From NCBI GenBank assembly GCA_040756995.1, contig JBFLYK010000005.1:124001-188000 (forward strand): a DNA stretch of 64,000 nt. Reading direction: 5' to 3'. This DNA comes from BP-133 sp040756995. GTDB taxonomy: Bacteria; Actinomycetota; Acidimicrobiia; IMCC26256; BP-133. Below, one piece after another: positions 15,796 to 23,413 of this stretch (position 1 is its first letter; every line of letters begins with the position of its first letter). The translations under genes were made by a program, and so were the position numbers. The notes below the pieces were generated by a model. It worked only from the letters and a program-made list of their open reading frames with translations. It had not been told where the DNA came from and did not search any database.

Positions 15796-17067
15796 TTACG
15801 CGTCGCTGCGGCTGTCGCTCTTGCGGGCCTTGTGGGCGTACATGGCCTGGTCGGCCCGTTGGATGAGCTCGTCCAGGTCGCAGTCGTGGTCCGGGTCCGG
15901 TTGGCACACGGCGAGGCCGATGCTGACTGAGACCGGGTAGGTGACGGTGGCGGCCGCCCTGGCGACCTGAGCGGCCAGGCGGGCCTCGATGCCGTCGACC
16001 TGGTCGGCCTCGGCCAGGAGGATGGCGAACTCGTCGCCGCCGAGGCGGCCGACGATGTCGGATTCCCGGCAGGCGGCTCGGAGCGCGCCGGCCACGAGGC
16101 GGAGAACCTGGTCGCCGGCCGGGTGCCCGTAGGTGTCGTTGATGGCCTTGAGGCCATCGACGTCGACGAACAGGCCGATGAGCGGCCGGCCGGCCCGGGT
16201 GACCTCCTTGACGGCCTGTTCGGCCAGGAGCGTGAAGGCCCGCCGGTTGTGCAGGCCGGTGAGGTCGTCGACCAGAGCGAGCTCCCACAGCTCCTCTTCG
16301 GCCCGGCGTCGCTCGGAGATGTCGTGAAGCAGAGCGTTGAACATGAGGTCCCCGCCGCTGTCGAGGGCCCAGATGGTCAGCTCCACGGGGAACTCGCGGC
16401 CGTCCCGCCGGCGCCCCTCCAGCTCGAGGCGCTGGCCGAGCACCGGTCCCTCGCCGGTGAGCAGGTAGTGAGCGAGACCTCGGCTGTGGTCCTCCCGGTA
16501 GCGGGGCGGGATGATCGTGTCGACCAGGCGCCGGCCGATGGCCTCGTGGCGGGGCCAGCCGAAGGTCACCTCGGCCTGCTGGTTCCACTCGGTGATCCGG
16601 CCCTCGGTATTCATGGCCACGAAGGCCTCGGTCGAAGTGGCGATCAGCCGGCGGAAGAGCTGCTCGCTCGCCCGCAATGCGGCGTCCTCGGCCCGCCGGG
16701 CGGTGACGTCCCGCACGATCAGGCAGTTCCGCTCCTGCCCGGCGGCGTCAGTGAAGAGGACCGAGGTGACCTCGGCCTCGAGCGTTGAGCCGTCGCGGCA
16801 CCGGAAGGACAGGTCGGCCTCGAAGAGGCCGGTGCGGGCCCGCTCGGCCAGGGCCGCCTCCCACCGGTCCCGGTCGTCCGGGTCGACGATGCCGTCCCGC
16901 CCGATCCGGCGAAGGTCGCCCTCGTCGTAACCCAGGAGACGACACGCCGCCGGGTTGGCGGCCAGGATCCGGCCAGTTCGGGGGTCGGTGAAGAGGACCG
17001 CCTGGGGGCTATGGAACGACAGCGCCTTGCACGCCTCGGCGTCGAGTGCCTCCCACCCTTCCTGCAT
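15796..17067 (-). CDS. PAS-PAS-GGDEF diguanylate cyclase
   Basis: 423 aa from ATG 17067. Two PAS domains (ILAANPAACRLLGYDEGDL near residue 35; ITEWNQQAEVTFGWPRHEAIG near 165) precede a GGDEF domain starting LALVDDLTGLHNRRAF. The active-site loop reads GRLGGDEFAILLA, so it should make cyclic di-GMP. No RxxD inhibitory site is evident five residues before the motif, so product feedback may be weak. No transmembrane segment, so the sensor is cytoplasmic. A TTG at 17115 would add 16 residues; the ATG is preferred. Confidence 0.9.
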   Translation of the reverse strand: MQEGWEALDAEACKALSFHSPQAVLFTDPRTGRILAANPAACRLLGYDEGDLRRIGRDGIVDPDDRDRWEAALAERARTGLFEADLSFRCRDGSTLEAEVTSVLFTDAAGQERNCLIVRDVTARRAEDAALRASEQLFRRLIATSTEAFVAMNTEGRITEWNQQAEVTFGWPRHEAIGRRLVDTIIPPRYREDHSRGLAHYLLTGEGPVLGQRLELEGRRRDGREFPVELTIWALDSGGDLMFNALLHDISERRRAEEELWELALVDDLTGLHNRRAFTLLAEQAVKEVTRAGRPLIGLFVDVDGLKAINDTYGHPAGDQVLRLVAGALRAACRESDIVGRLGGDEFAILLAEADQVDGIEARLAAQVARAAATVTYPVSVSIGLAVCQPDPDHDCDLDELIQRADQAMYAHKARKSDSRSDA

Positions 17068-17125
17068 GATCCCGACCGTCCTTTGCACCGTCCCTGGGCC
17101 GGAGTCATCCTCCAACGGATGTCAA

Positions 17126-17155
17126 GAGGCCATCACCAAAGTGAAGACCAACCGC
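17126..17155. repeat. Left half of the repeat seen whole at 12867-12939
   Basis: GAGGCCA...CAAAGTGAAGACCAACCGC matches 12867-12897. The continuation found there is missing here and reappears about 800 bp away at 17952, so the GNAT gene separates two halves of the repeat. Confidence 0.7.
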
Positions 17156-17244
17156 TCGCCGGACCACCCTCTGGCCCCGCCGGGACCTGCTGACGCCTCA
17201 CCGCTCGCAACGGCGCAGGGCCGGCGCCCGGCCACAATGGGTCG

Positions 17245-17877
17245 ATGGGTGTCGGCGTGACCGTTCGTTCTTCGCTGGCTGGTGATCGCGAGGCGATTCT
17301 CGCTGTGGTGCGCGATGCCTTCGCCACCGGAGGCCGCGACGGCCAGGAGGAGGTCGACATCGTCGAGATGACCTGGTCCCTTGGCGCCGGGGCGGCCGGC
17401 TTGGAGCTGGTCGCCGTGGACGGCGGGCAGGTCGTCGGCCATGTGCTGGCCGCTTACGGCCATCTCGACGGGCGGGAGGTGGTGGGGGTCGCGCCGGTAT
17501 CCGTTGTCACGGCGCGCCAGGGGGAAGGGATCGGCACGGCCCTGATGACCGAGCTCATCCGTCGCGCCGATGAGGCCGGCCTTCCGCTGCTCGTCGTCCT
17601 CGGGGAACCGGCCTACTACTCGCGCTTCGGCTTCGAGCCGTCCGGCCCGCTCGGGCTCAGCTATCCGCCGGCCGGTGCGAACAGTCCCTACTTCCAGGTG
17701 CGCCGGCTCACCGGCTACGAACCCGCCTACCGGGTCAGTTCACCTACTGCTGGGAGCGGGCCTGAACGGGTCACCGACCTAGTGCCGCGGCCGCCAATGT
17801 TTGCGCCCAGGAGGTCCTGGCGGATCGGTGTCCATCGGTGGGGATGTGCCGTGGTTATGCACTTAGGTTGTCGATAA
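17245..17877 (+). CDS. GNAT-family N-acetyltransferase (YhbS-like) with a C-terminal frameshift
   Basis: The intact part has the acetyl-CoA loop ARQGEGIGTALMTEL, then LVVLGEPAYYSRFGFEPSGPLGL and SPYFQVRRLTGYEPAYR, typical of YhbS-like acetyltransferases. The family normally continues into a short strand of the type G-x-F-T-Y-C-W-E. Here that segment (GQFTYCWERA-stop, ending at 17765) is in the next frame. Restoring one G in the GGG run at 17732-17734 would join it. As it stands, translation runs 37 codons further through sequence rich in inverted repeats. No ribosome site; CACAAT lies six nucleotides before the ATG. Either a recent frameshift or an assembly error. Confidence 0.8.
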   Translation: MGVGVTVRSSLAGDREAILAVVRDAFATGGRDGQEEVDIVEMTWSLGAGAAGLELVAVDGGQVVGHVLAAYGHLDGREVVGVAPVSVVTARQGEGIGTALMTELIRRADEAGLPLLVVLGEPAYYSRFGFEPSGPLGLSYPPAGANSPYFQVRRLTGYEPAYRVSSPTAGSGPERVTDLVPRPPMFAPRRSWRIGVHRWGCAVVMHLGCR

Positions 17878-17973
17878 CCACGACGGATCTCGTCCGAACT
17901 TGCCGATTCCCAGCAACTCCAGACAGCGCAAAGGTTGTCTGACGCAGTACTAGCCGTTGACGTCTTTCAACGG
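17807..17973. other. Cluster of four inverted repeats downstream of the GNAT gene
   Basis: Perfect inverted repeats: CCAGGA-GG-TCCTGG (17807-17820); GTGGTTAT with ATAACCAC (arms 17851-17858 and 17874-17881); CAGACA with TGTCTG (17920-17925, 17936-17941); CCGTTGA with TCAACGG (17954-17960, 17967-17973). None has a T tract. The last lies inside the repeat shared with 12899-12939, where a G-T wobble keeps the stem. Confidence 0.55.
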
Positions 17974-18029
17974 ACGAGGCCGAGCAGCTGTCGATCTAAC
18001 CCCTGGCCGGGGGCCGTCCAGCGGTTTCG
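17952..18029. repeat. Junction of two relic gene tails (copies of 12899-12939 and 15711-15752)
   Basis: 17952-17992 matches 12899-12939 (two mismatches) and 17988-18029 matches 15711-15752 (five mismatches in 42). The two matches overlap in the five bases CTGTC. The first is the reverse-strand tail QLLGLVR-stop of the small membrane protein; the second is the forward tail LSI-stop of the 15321-15722 gene. Confidence 0.75.
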
Positions 18030-18640
18030 CCACCGGCGCTCGAGATTGTCGGCCGGTCGTCGCGTCGACGAGGATGGTTGCCGTGAGGCTCGGCATGAAG
18101 GCACTGCTGGCGATGGCCGGACTCATGTCGGGCGCGGGTTGCGATCACGAACCGGACATCGTTCTGACCACGGTCCTTTCGCTGCGCATGCCGGCAGCCG
18201 AGAACGAAAATCTGATGCGCTCGATGTGTGATCTCCCGACCCAGCGGCCCAACGACGCCCTGCGTGTCCGGTGGACCAACGGCCAGCGGGTCGTGTTCGA
18301 ACAGACCGTCCGCTGCGAGCCGTTGCGTGAGAACCCCGGGCCGCAGACGGAGCGTCCGTAGGGGACCGGCCTCGGCGGGAGCCGGCAGGTTCAGAAAGGG
18401 CAGGCGCGGGTCACTATCCAGCAGCCCGGCGGCGGCATAGATGATCAAGGCCACCAGGGCCACGGTGGCGACGACCAGGACCCAGGGGGTCCAGCGCACG
18501 ATCCGCTCGGCCAGGTCGTCCTCGGGGCTGGGAGCATCCTCGTGACCAACCGTCTCGTCCGGCGGCGGGCCGGCCGGGCGACCGTGCGTCGCCTGGCGGC
18601 CTCCGTTCTTCTCCCGTGCAGTTCCGGGACGCACAATCAC
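17996..18640 (-). CDS. Possible single-pass membrane protein (overlaps a lipoprotein gene on the other strand)
   Basis: The N-terminal half looks genuine: acidic DAPSPEDDLAERIVRW followed by the transmembrane helix TPWVLVVATVALVALIIYAAAGLL and LDSDPRLPFLNLPAPAEAG. Beyond that the frame runs antisense to the lipoprotein gene and into the relic repeat, so the real C-terminus is probably near 18370 and the rest may be read-through caused by a lost stop. The start (GTG 18640) is a guess. Only one of the two overlapping genes may be functional along its full length. Confidence 0.35.
   Translation of the reverse strand: MIVRPGTAREKNGGRQATHGRPAGPPPDETVGHEDAPSPEDDLAERIVRWTPWVLVVATVALVALIIYAAAGLLDSDPRLPFLNLPAPAEAGPLRTLRLRPGVLTQRLAADGLFEHDPLAVGPPDTQGVVGPLGREITHRAHQIFVLGCRHAQRKDRGQNDVRFVIATRARHESGHRQQCLHAEPHGNHPRRRDDRPTISSAGGETAGRPPARG
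18095..18361 (+). CDS. Small predicted lipoprotein
   Basis: 88 aa from ATG 18095 with GAGG six nucleotides upstream; an ATG at 18074 would add seven residues. The N-terminus MKALLAMAGLMSGAGC is a short lipoprotein signal with a lipobox-like SGAGC. The mature part has further cysteines in MRSMCDLP and VRCEPL. No family recognised. It overlaps the predicted membrane protein on the other strand. Confidence 0.48.
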   Translation: MKALLAMAGLMSGAGCDHEPDIVLTTVLSLRMPAAENENLMRSMCDLPTQRPNDALRVRWTNGQRVVFEQTVRCEPLRENPGPQTERP

Positions 18641-18932
18641 AGGTTCGCTGAGCGGCGCACCTCGACCTCTTGCCGGCTCAGCCCTCGTGCGCCCACTCGA
18701 GCCACCATGTTCCGTGCTCCGCAGGGATGTTGCGGAGATTCGGTGGAGGTCCGAGGGCCCGTTGCGGTGGTCGGCGAACCCTGGACCGTGCAACGAATCC
18801 CTCGCACACAGCGTCCGGACGCGGACATTCGCCCCGATTCACCGAAGCTCGATGGTCCCGTCCCCGGCACCGCGTCTGGCTTTGGGCCCGTGACGTCATG
18901 ATGACTTCGGGTGGCAACGAAGGAGTGAAGGC

Positions 18933-19973
18933 ATGTCGGACTCGGACCTGCTCGAGCCGGTGGTGGAAGTCGAAGCGCTGCACGCCCGTCGCCGGCCGGT
19001 GGTGGCCGGCGGCGCGCTGGTGGTCACCCTGCTTATGGTCGCCGCGGGCCTGCTGTGGAGCGGGTCCGACGGTTCGGCGGCCGCCGGGTCGTTCCGGGGG
19101 ACGCCGGAGCGGCCCCGGGGCCGTGACTGGAAGGAATGCGATTCCACCGAATGGCTGACCGCGGCGGTGGCCGAGGTACCCGACGAGTTGCGCTACGCGC
19201 CGGCGTTCATCCCGGCCGGATATTCGACGCGGGCCAGTCTCCTCACCTACCGGGACCACGAGGGCTGCCATCACGGCGCCGAGGCGCTGATCCTGGCCCG
19301 GAAGGATCCGGCGGATCCCGCCGTGGTTCGGAGTGTGATCACCGTGCGCGGCCCGTCCTACCGCCCGGCGCGCCCGGAGGATCCGCGTTTCCCGTCCGAG
19401 CCGGTCGCCGTGCGGGGCGGCGACGGGCGCTTCCGGTTCGGAGGCCTGGAGTGGACCGATCCCGACGGCGGCCAGTGGACGGTTACCGGCGCCGAGCGGG
19501 ACGTGCTCGTCGCCGTGATCGACGGGCTGTCCATCGATCTGGCCGGCGGCGGTCCACCCGTCGAAGCCGGCCACATTCCGGAGGGCTACGACGTGCTGTG
19601 GCAGCGGGCCGAGCCGGAGGGGCGTGGTTTCGACAACGACTGGACCTGGAATGTCCGCCTCGAACCGGACGACCCGTCGGCCAATCCTGTGCAGTACCAG
19701 ATCTCGGTGACCCGCATGTCCACCCCTGGCACCGTCTTCGAGGGCGTGACCGGCGACGGGGTCCGACTGACGACCATGCGGGGCCGGCCGGCGGTGGAGG
19801 CGTCGTCGGGTCGCGACGGCGAGCAGTACGCCACGATCACCTGGGACGAGGAAGCCGGCGTAACTGTCTCCGTTTTCGGCACGTCCCGCAGCGGCCCGCC
19901 GGACATGGGCATCATGCGCCGGATCGGTGAGTCCGTCGAACTCGTCGCCCGAGACGACCCCCGGGCTCGCTGA
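18933..19973 (+). CDS. Membrane-anchored extracytoplasmic protein, function unknown
   Basis: 346 aa, ATG with AAGGAG. One helix near the N-terminus (VVAGGALVVTLLMVAAGLLW, residues ~23-43) then a large exported domain with cysteines in WKECDSTEW and HEGCHHG. Two similar halves can be suspected: each has a segment like (F/H)IP-x-GY (FIPAGYSTRA near 90 and HIPEGYDVLW near 215), suggesting an internal duplication. No catalytic motif is evident. The N-terminal cytoplasmic tail resembles that of anti-sigma-like membrane proteins, but no sigma factor is adjacent. Confidence 0.7.
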   Translation: MSDSDLLEPVVEVEALHARRRPVVAGGALVVTLLMVAAGLLWSGSDGSAAAGSFRGTPERPRGRDWKECDSTEWLTAAVAEVPDELRYAPAFIPAGYSTRASLLTYRDHEGCHHGAEALILARKDPADPAVVRSVITVRGPSYRPARPEDPRFPSEPVAVRGGDGRFRFGGLEWTDPDGGQWTVTGAERDVLVAVIDGLSIDLAGGGPPVEAGHIPEGYDVLWQRAEPEGRGFDNDWTWNVRLEPDDPSANPVQYQISVTRMSTPGTVFEGVTGDGVRLTTMRGRPAVEASSGRDGEQYATITWDEEAGVTVSVFGTSRSGPPDMGIMRRIGESVELVARDDPRAR

Positions 19974-20083
19974 CAGCGACGTGACGCGTCCAACAGGACG
20001 CCGCGCCGGGGCCGAATCGATCGGGTGCACTTTCGGCCCTTTCCGGACGGTGCTGTCGACATGGCCTGAGACGGTCACCCACA

Positions 20084-21400
20084 ATGAGCCGCGTGCTGGA
20101 CCGTGCGCGGCTCGCCCGTGGCTTCGCAGCCATCTTGCCCGCCGCCGGCCTGGTGGTCAGCGTGCTCCCGGTGGAGGCGGCGGCGTCCCGAGCGTCGGCT
20201 TCCGCCCGCTCATCGATCGTCGTCGTGCGCAATGATGCCGATCCGGAGGCGGTGGCGAGGTCGGTGGCGGCAAGACCCCGTCACTCCTACACCAGCGCTC
20301 TGCGGGGATTCGCCGCCGGCCTCACCGGCTCGCAACGACGGAAGTTGGAAGTGGATCGGCGCGTGCTGTCCGTCACCGACGACCGGGTCACGCAGCGACA
20401 GGTGCAGCAGAGCGCGGCGATGGCGGTTGGACTTTCTGCCCAGCTGGTGCCGTTCGGAGTTCGGAGAGTCGGTGCGCTGCACAGCCCCACGGCGAAGATC
20501 GACGGAGAGGACGACCTCATCGACGTCGACGTCGCGGTGCTCGATTCGGGTGTCTCCCGACACCCGGACCTCCACCGCGCCGGTGGCGTCGACTGCACTT
20601 CCCAGGGCGGGTTCGACGATGAGGACGGTCACGGAACGGTCGTCGCCGGGATCATCGGCGCATCGGACAACGGTCTCGGCGTCGTCGGAGTCGCACCCGG
20701 GGCGCGGATTTGGGCAGTCCGGGTCATGAATGCGGCCGGGAAGGTGACGGACTCTGACTACCTGTGCGGCCTCGACTGGCTCCACCGACACGCGGCAGAG
20801 ATCGAGGTTGCCAACCTGTCGTTCGGTGGGTCCGGCGTCGACAGCGGATCGTGCGGCTTGACCGACGGTGTTGTGGTCGACCCGTTCCACCTGGGGATCT
20901 GCCAGGTGGTCGATGCCGGGGTGGTTGTCGTGGCCCCGGCGATGAACGACTCGGTCGACGCCGGCGGCGGGACGCCCGCGGCCTACCCGGAGGTGATCAC
21001 CGTTTCGGCCTTCACCGACACTGACGGAACGCCCGGCGGCTTCGGACCGCCGGCCGGGTGTACCGACCAGCCGTCGAGGGACGACACCTTCGCTGACTTC
21101 TCGAACTTCGGGGCCGCCGTCGACATCTCCGCTCCCGGGGTCTGCGTCATCAGTACCTTCCCGGATGCGGCCCGGTCGCGACGGCGGACATGCGGCCGCC
21201 ACGGCTGCTACGCCCGCAAAACCGGCACGAGCTTCGCCGCGCCGCACGTCGCCGGTGCGGCGGCCCTTCTCATGGCTCGCCATCCCGACTGGACCCCGAC
21301 CCAGGTGCATCAGCACCTCGTCGAGACCTCCGAACCAGGGCCTGTACCGGGCGACCCGGACAGCTTCCCCGAAGGCGTCCTCAACGTCCGGGGCTACTGA
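20084..21400 (+). CDS. Secreted subtilisin-like serine protease (S8 family)
   Basis: 438 aa. A signal peptide (AAILPAAGLVVSVLPVEAAA) is followed by an I9-type propeptide (IVVVRNDADPEAVARSV...LRGFAAGLT) and the catalytic domain. The triad is present: Asp154 (VAVLDSGVSRHPDL), His183 (DGHGTVVAGI) and Ser383 (GTSFAAPHVAGAAALL), with Asn288 as the oxyanion residue. The oxyanion loop reads APAMND rather than the usual AAGN-x, and a Cys-rich insert (RRRTCGRHGCYARKTGTS) precedes the serine. It should be made as a zymogen and act outside the cell. ATG 20084 is the start; no ribosome site is obvious. Confidence 0.9.
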   Translation: MSRVLDRARLARGFAAILPAAGLVVSVLPVEAAASRASASARSSIVVVRNDADPEAVARSVAARPRHSYTSALRGFAAGLTGSQRRKLEVDRRVLSVTDDRVTQRQVQQSAAMAVGLSAQLVPFGVRRVGALHSPTAKIDGEDDLIDVDVAVLDSGVSRHPDLHRAGGVDCTSQGGFDDEDGHGTVVAGIIGASDNGLGVVGVAPGARIWAVRVMNAAGKVTDSDYLCGLDWLHRHAAEIEVANLSFGGSGVDSGSCGLTDGVVVDPFHLGICQVVDAGVVVVAPAMNDSVDAGGGTPAAYPEVITVSAFTDTDGTPGGFGPPAGCTDQPSRDDTFADFSNFGAAVDISAPGVCVISTFPDAARSRRRTCGRHGCYARKTGTSFAAPHVAGAAALLMARHPDWTPTQVHQHLVETSEPGPVPGDPDSFPEGVLNVRGY

Positions 21401-21483
21401 CTGTCAACGAAGCGTCGGGCGCAGTAGTGTCCGCCGCGGCGGGGGCGCCGCCACCGCTGCTCGGTCTCGGGAAGGAGGATCCC

Positions 21484-21837
21484 ATGGCCAGAACTCCCCA
21501 GGAGGCCTTCGAGACGCACCTGGAAGCGTTGGGTACCGGTGACCTGGACAGGATCGCGGCCGACTATTCCGACGACTGCATCCAGATCTCGAACCGGCAG
21601 ATCCGGCGGGGCAAGGCGGGAATCAAGGAGGCGTTCGCCCAGATCTTCGCCGATCTCTCCGCCGCCGGTGAGATCAAGGGTCTCGACGTGCCGGTCCGGG
21701 TCTTCGAAGACAACGTCCTCTACATCGAGTGGTGGGCCGATCTCGGCGACATGCGCTGCGACGGCGTGGACACCTTCGTCTTCGAAGACGGGCTCATCAC
21801 CGTGCAGACCGTCAAGTACGACATCACCAAGGCCTGA
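21484..21837 (+). CDS. SnoaL/NTF2-like protein
   Basis: 117 aa, ATG with AAGGAGG five nucleotides upstream. The sequence (FETHLEALGTGDLDRIAADYSDDCIQISN, then IEWWADLGDMRCDGVDTFVFEDGLI) follows the cone-like NTF2/SnoaL fold, which includes ketosteroid isomerases, hydratases and non-enzymatic binding proteins. It converges on another SnoaL-like gene with a perfect hairpin between them. Confidence 0.82.
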   Translation: MARTPQEAFETHLEALGTGDLDRIAADYSDDCIQISNRQIRRGKAGIKEAFAQIFADLSAAGEIKGLDVPVRVFEDNVLYIEWWADLGDMRCDGVDTFVFEDGLITVQTVKYDITKA

Positions 21838-21839
21838 CG

Positions 21840-21861
21840 GTCACCGTCCGAGGACGGTGAC
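21840..21861. terminator. Bidirectional hairpin between convergent SnoaL-like genes
   Basis: GTCACCGTCC (21840-21849) and GGACGGTGAC (21852-21861) are perfectly complementary with two bases between, so an 8-9 bp stem with a small loop is possible. It overlaps the last codons of the minus-strand gene. No T tract, but the position suits termination of both genes. Confidence 0.6.
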
Positions 21862-22236
21862 GACCAGCTCGGTGTCGAGGTACTCGATGATCTCGACCAC
21901 CTTGCCGTCGGCGATCCGGTACCACCAGCAGTACTCGTTGTTGTAGTCCTGGCCGTCCGTGGTCCGGGACAGACCCCGGCCGCGGCCCACCACCCAGTCC
22001 CCTTCGGCCACCATGTCGTCGACCACCACGGTCAGGCCTCCGCCCAGCTGCTGACCGAGCCGGCCGAGCAACCGCTCCGCGGCGTCCGCCTTCCCGTCGT
22101 ACAGACCGGAGTACTTCGTCGTGCCCCGGATGGTCCACTGCACATCATCCGCCAGGCGACCGAGAAACCCCTCGGCATCACCGGCCGACAGAGCGGCGAA
22201 CATGTCCCGCATCACCTGCTTGTTTGCTTCGCTCAT
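21841..22236 (-). CDS. SnoaL-like domain protein
   Basis: 131 aa. MSEANKQVMRDMFAALSAGDAEGFLGRLADDVQWTI and the C-terminal YNNEYCWWYRIADGKVVEIIEYLDT are typical of SnoaL-like polyketide-cyclase-fold proteins. The ATG has AAAGGGGG upstream and lies 15 bp after the enoyl-CoA hydratase gene, so the two are probably cotranscribed. Function within acyl-CoA or aromatic metabolism is possible but unproven. Confidence 0.82.
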   Translation of the reverse strand: MSEANKQVMRDMFAALSAGDAEGFLGRLADDVQWTIRGTTKYSGLYDGKADAAERLLGRLGQQLGGGLTVVVDDMVAEGDWVVGRGRGLSRTTDGQDYNNEYCWWYRIADGKVVEIIEYLDTELVVTVLGR

Positions 22237-22251
22237 CGCAGCCTGCCCCCT

Positions 22252-23100
22252 TTACCGACCAATGGGAACGCCCTCACGCCCGTCGTCAGTGCCGGCCAAC
22301 GGGAACCAACCGGTGTCGAGCGACGGGCGCCCGCCAGATTTGAACACTTCGACGGCGGCGGTGAGCTGGGCTTCGGCGGTGTCGGAGGCCAACAGGCGGG
22401 CCTGGGTCTCCAGGAAGTCGGCCAGCGCCTGCTCGTGGCTCGTCTCGAGCGCGGTCGTGATGATGCGTTTGCATTCGCCGTTGCTCGGCAGGTTGTCGGG
22501 GTTGAGCAGGGCGACGACCTCCTCCCAGGCCGCGTCGAGGCCGCCGACGGGCACCACCTGATCGACGACGCCCCACTGGGCCGCCTGAGTACCGGTCAAC
22601 ACCGCGCCGCCCAGCAGCATTGCCTTGGCCCGGGCGATGCCGACGAGGCGGGGGAGGCGCCAGGGCGCCATGCCGGCCAGGAAGCCGACCTCCCGGGAAG
22701 CGGGGATGGCCAGCGTCGCCCGCTCCGTGGCGATCCGGAGATCGCAGGCCAGGGCCAGCTGCAGACCGCCGCCCAGGCAGTAGCCGTCGATGAGGGCCAC
22801 GACCAGCTGCCTGATGGTCTCCAGATGGTGCAGCGCCACCTCCCACCATTCGACGGTGGTGGGGGTGAGCCGCCACCCTTCGGCCGCGGCCTTCAGGTCG
22901 AGCCCGGCCCCCCAGTGGTCGCAGGACGACCGGATGGCCACGACGTCGAAGTCGTCCCGGTCGACCAGACCGGACGTGACGTCGAGAAAATCCCGCAGGA
23001 AGGCCTCGTTCTGGGCGTTGAGCACCTTGGGTCGGTCGAGCGTGACGAACACCCGACGCCCCTCCTGGCGCACGTCCATGGTCTCGTGGGAGCTGGTCAT
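22252..23100 (-). CDS. Enoyl-CoA hydratase/isomerase family protein
   Basis: 282 aa from ATG 23100. The crotonase fold is clear: VFVTLDRPKVLNAQNEAFLRD, the oxyanion-hole segment DHWGAGLDLKA and DGYCLGGGLQLALACDLRIA. The two acidic residues of classic hydratases are not evident at the usual places (SREVGFLAG), so it may be an isomerase, hydrolase or other crotonase member. CAGACT lies six nucleotides before the ATG and there is no ribosome site (leaderless type). Confidence 0.87.
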   Translation of the reverse strand: MTSSHETMDVRQEGRRVFVTLDRPKVLNAQNEAFLRDFLDVTSGLVDRDDFDVVAIRSSCDHWGAGLDLKAAAEGWRLTPTTVEWWEVALHHLETIRQLVVALIDGYCLGGGLQLALACDLRIATERATLAIPASREVGFLAGMAPWRLPRLVGIARAKAMLLGGAVLTGTQAAQWGVVDQVVPVGGLDAAWEEVVALLNPDNLPSNGECKRIITTALETSHEQALADFLETQARLLASDTAEAQLTAAVEVFKSGGRPSLDTGWFPLAGTDDGREGVPIGR

Positions 23101-23190
23101 CGGCACAGTCTGCCTACGATCCGGCCGGGTTGCTCGTTGGCGCCGCCCGGGTAGGCATCATGCGGAGGACACCGACGAGGAGGTGTGGCC

Positions 23191-23412
23191 ATGGGCTACA
23201 CGGCCAAAGTCGACCGTGAGCTCTGCGTCGGCGCCGGCGCCTGCATCGAAACGGCGCCCAAGGCCTTCGGGTTCGACGACGAGCACATCGCGGTCGTGCT
23301 CCCGGGAGCGGAGGAGGAGTCCGACGCCAAGCTCCTCGAGGTCGCCCGGGCCTGCCCCGCCACCGCCATCCTCCTCTACGAGGACGGCGAGGAGATCGAC
23401 ATCTTCGCCTGA
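23191..23412 (+). CDS. Single-cluster ferredoxin ([3Fe-4S]-type)
   Basis: 73 aa, ATG with AGGAGG seven nucleotides upstream. Three cluster cysteines are visible: C11 and C17 (CVGAGAC) and C53 (ARACPATAI). The second cysteine of a normal [4Fe-4S] CxxCxxC is replaced, the pattern of [3Fe-4S] ferredoxins that serve cytochromes P450 and related enzymes. No P450 is in the window; the nearby mycofactocin dehydrogenases are possible partners only by proximity. Confidence 0.85.
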   Translation: MGYTAKVDRELCVGAGACIETAPKAFGFDDEHIAVVLPGAEEESDAKLLEVARACPATAILLYEDGEEIDIFA

Positions 23413-23413
23413 C

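Noticed and set aside
17807..17973. Integron attC site for the GNAT gene
   Set aside because: I looked for the GTTRRRY and RYYYAAC core sites around the hairpins and did not find a matching pair; no integrase gene is present.
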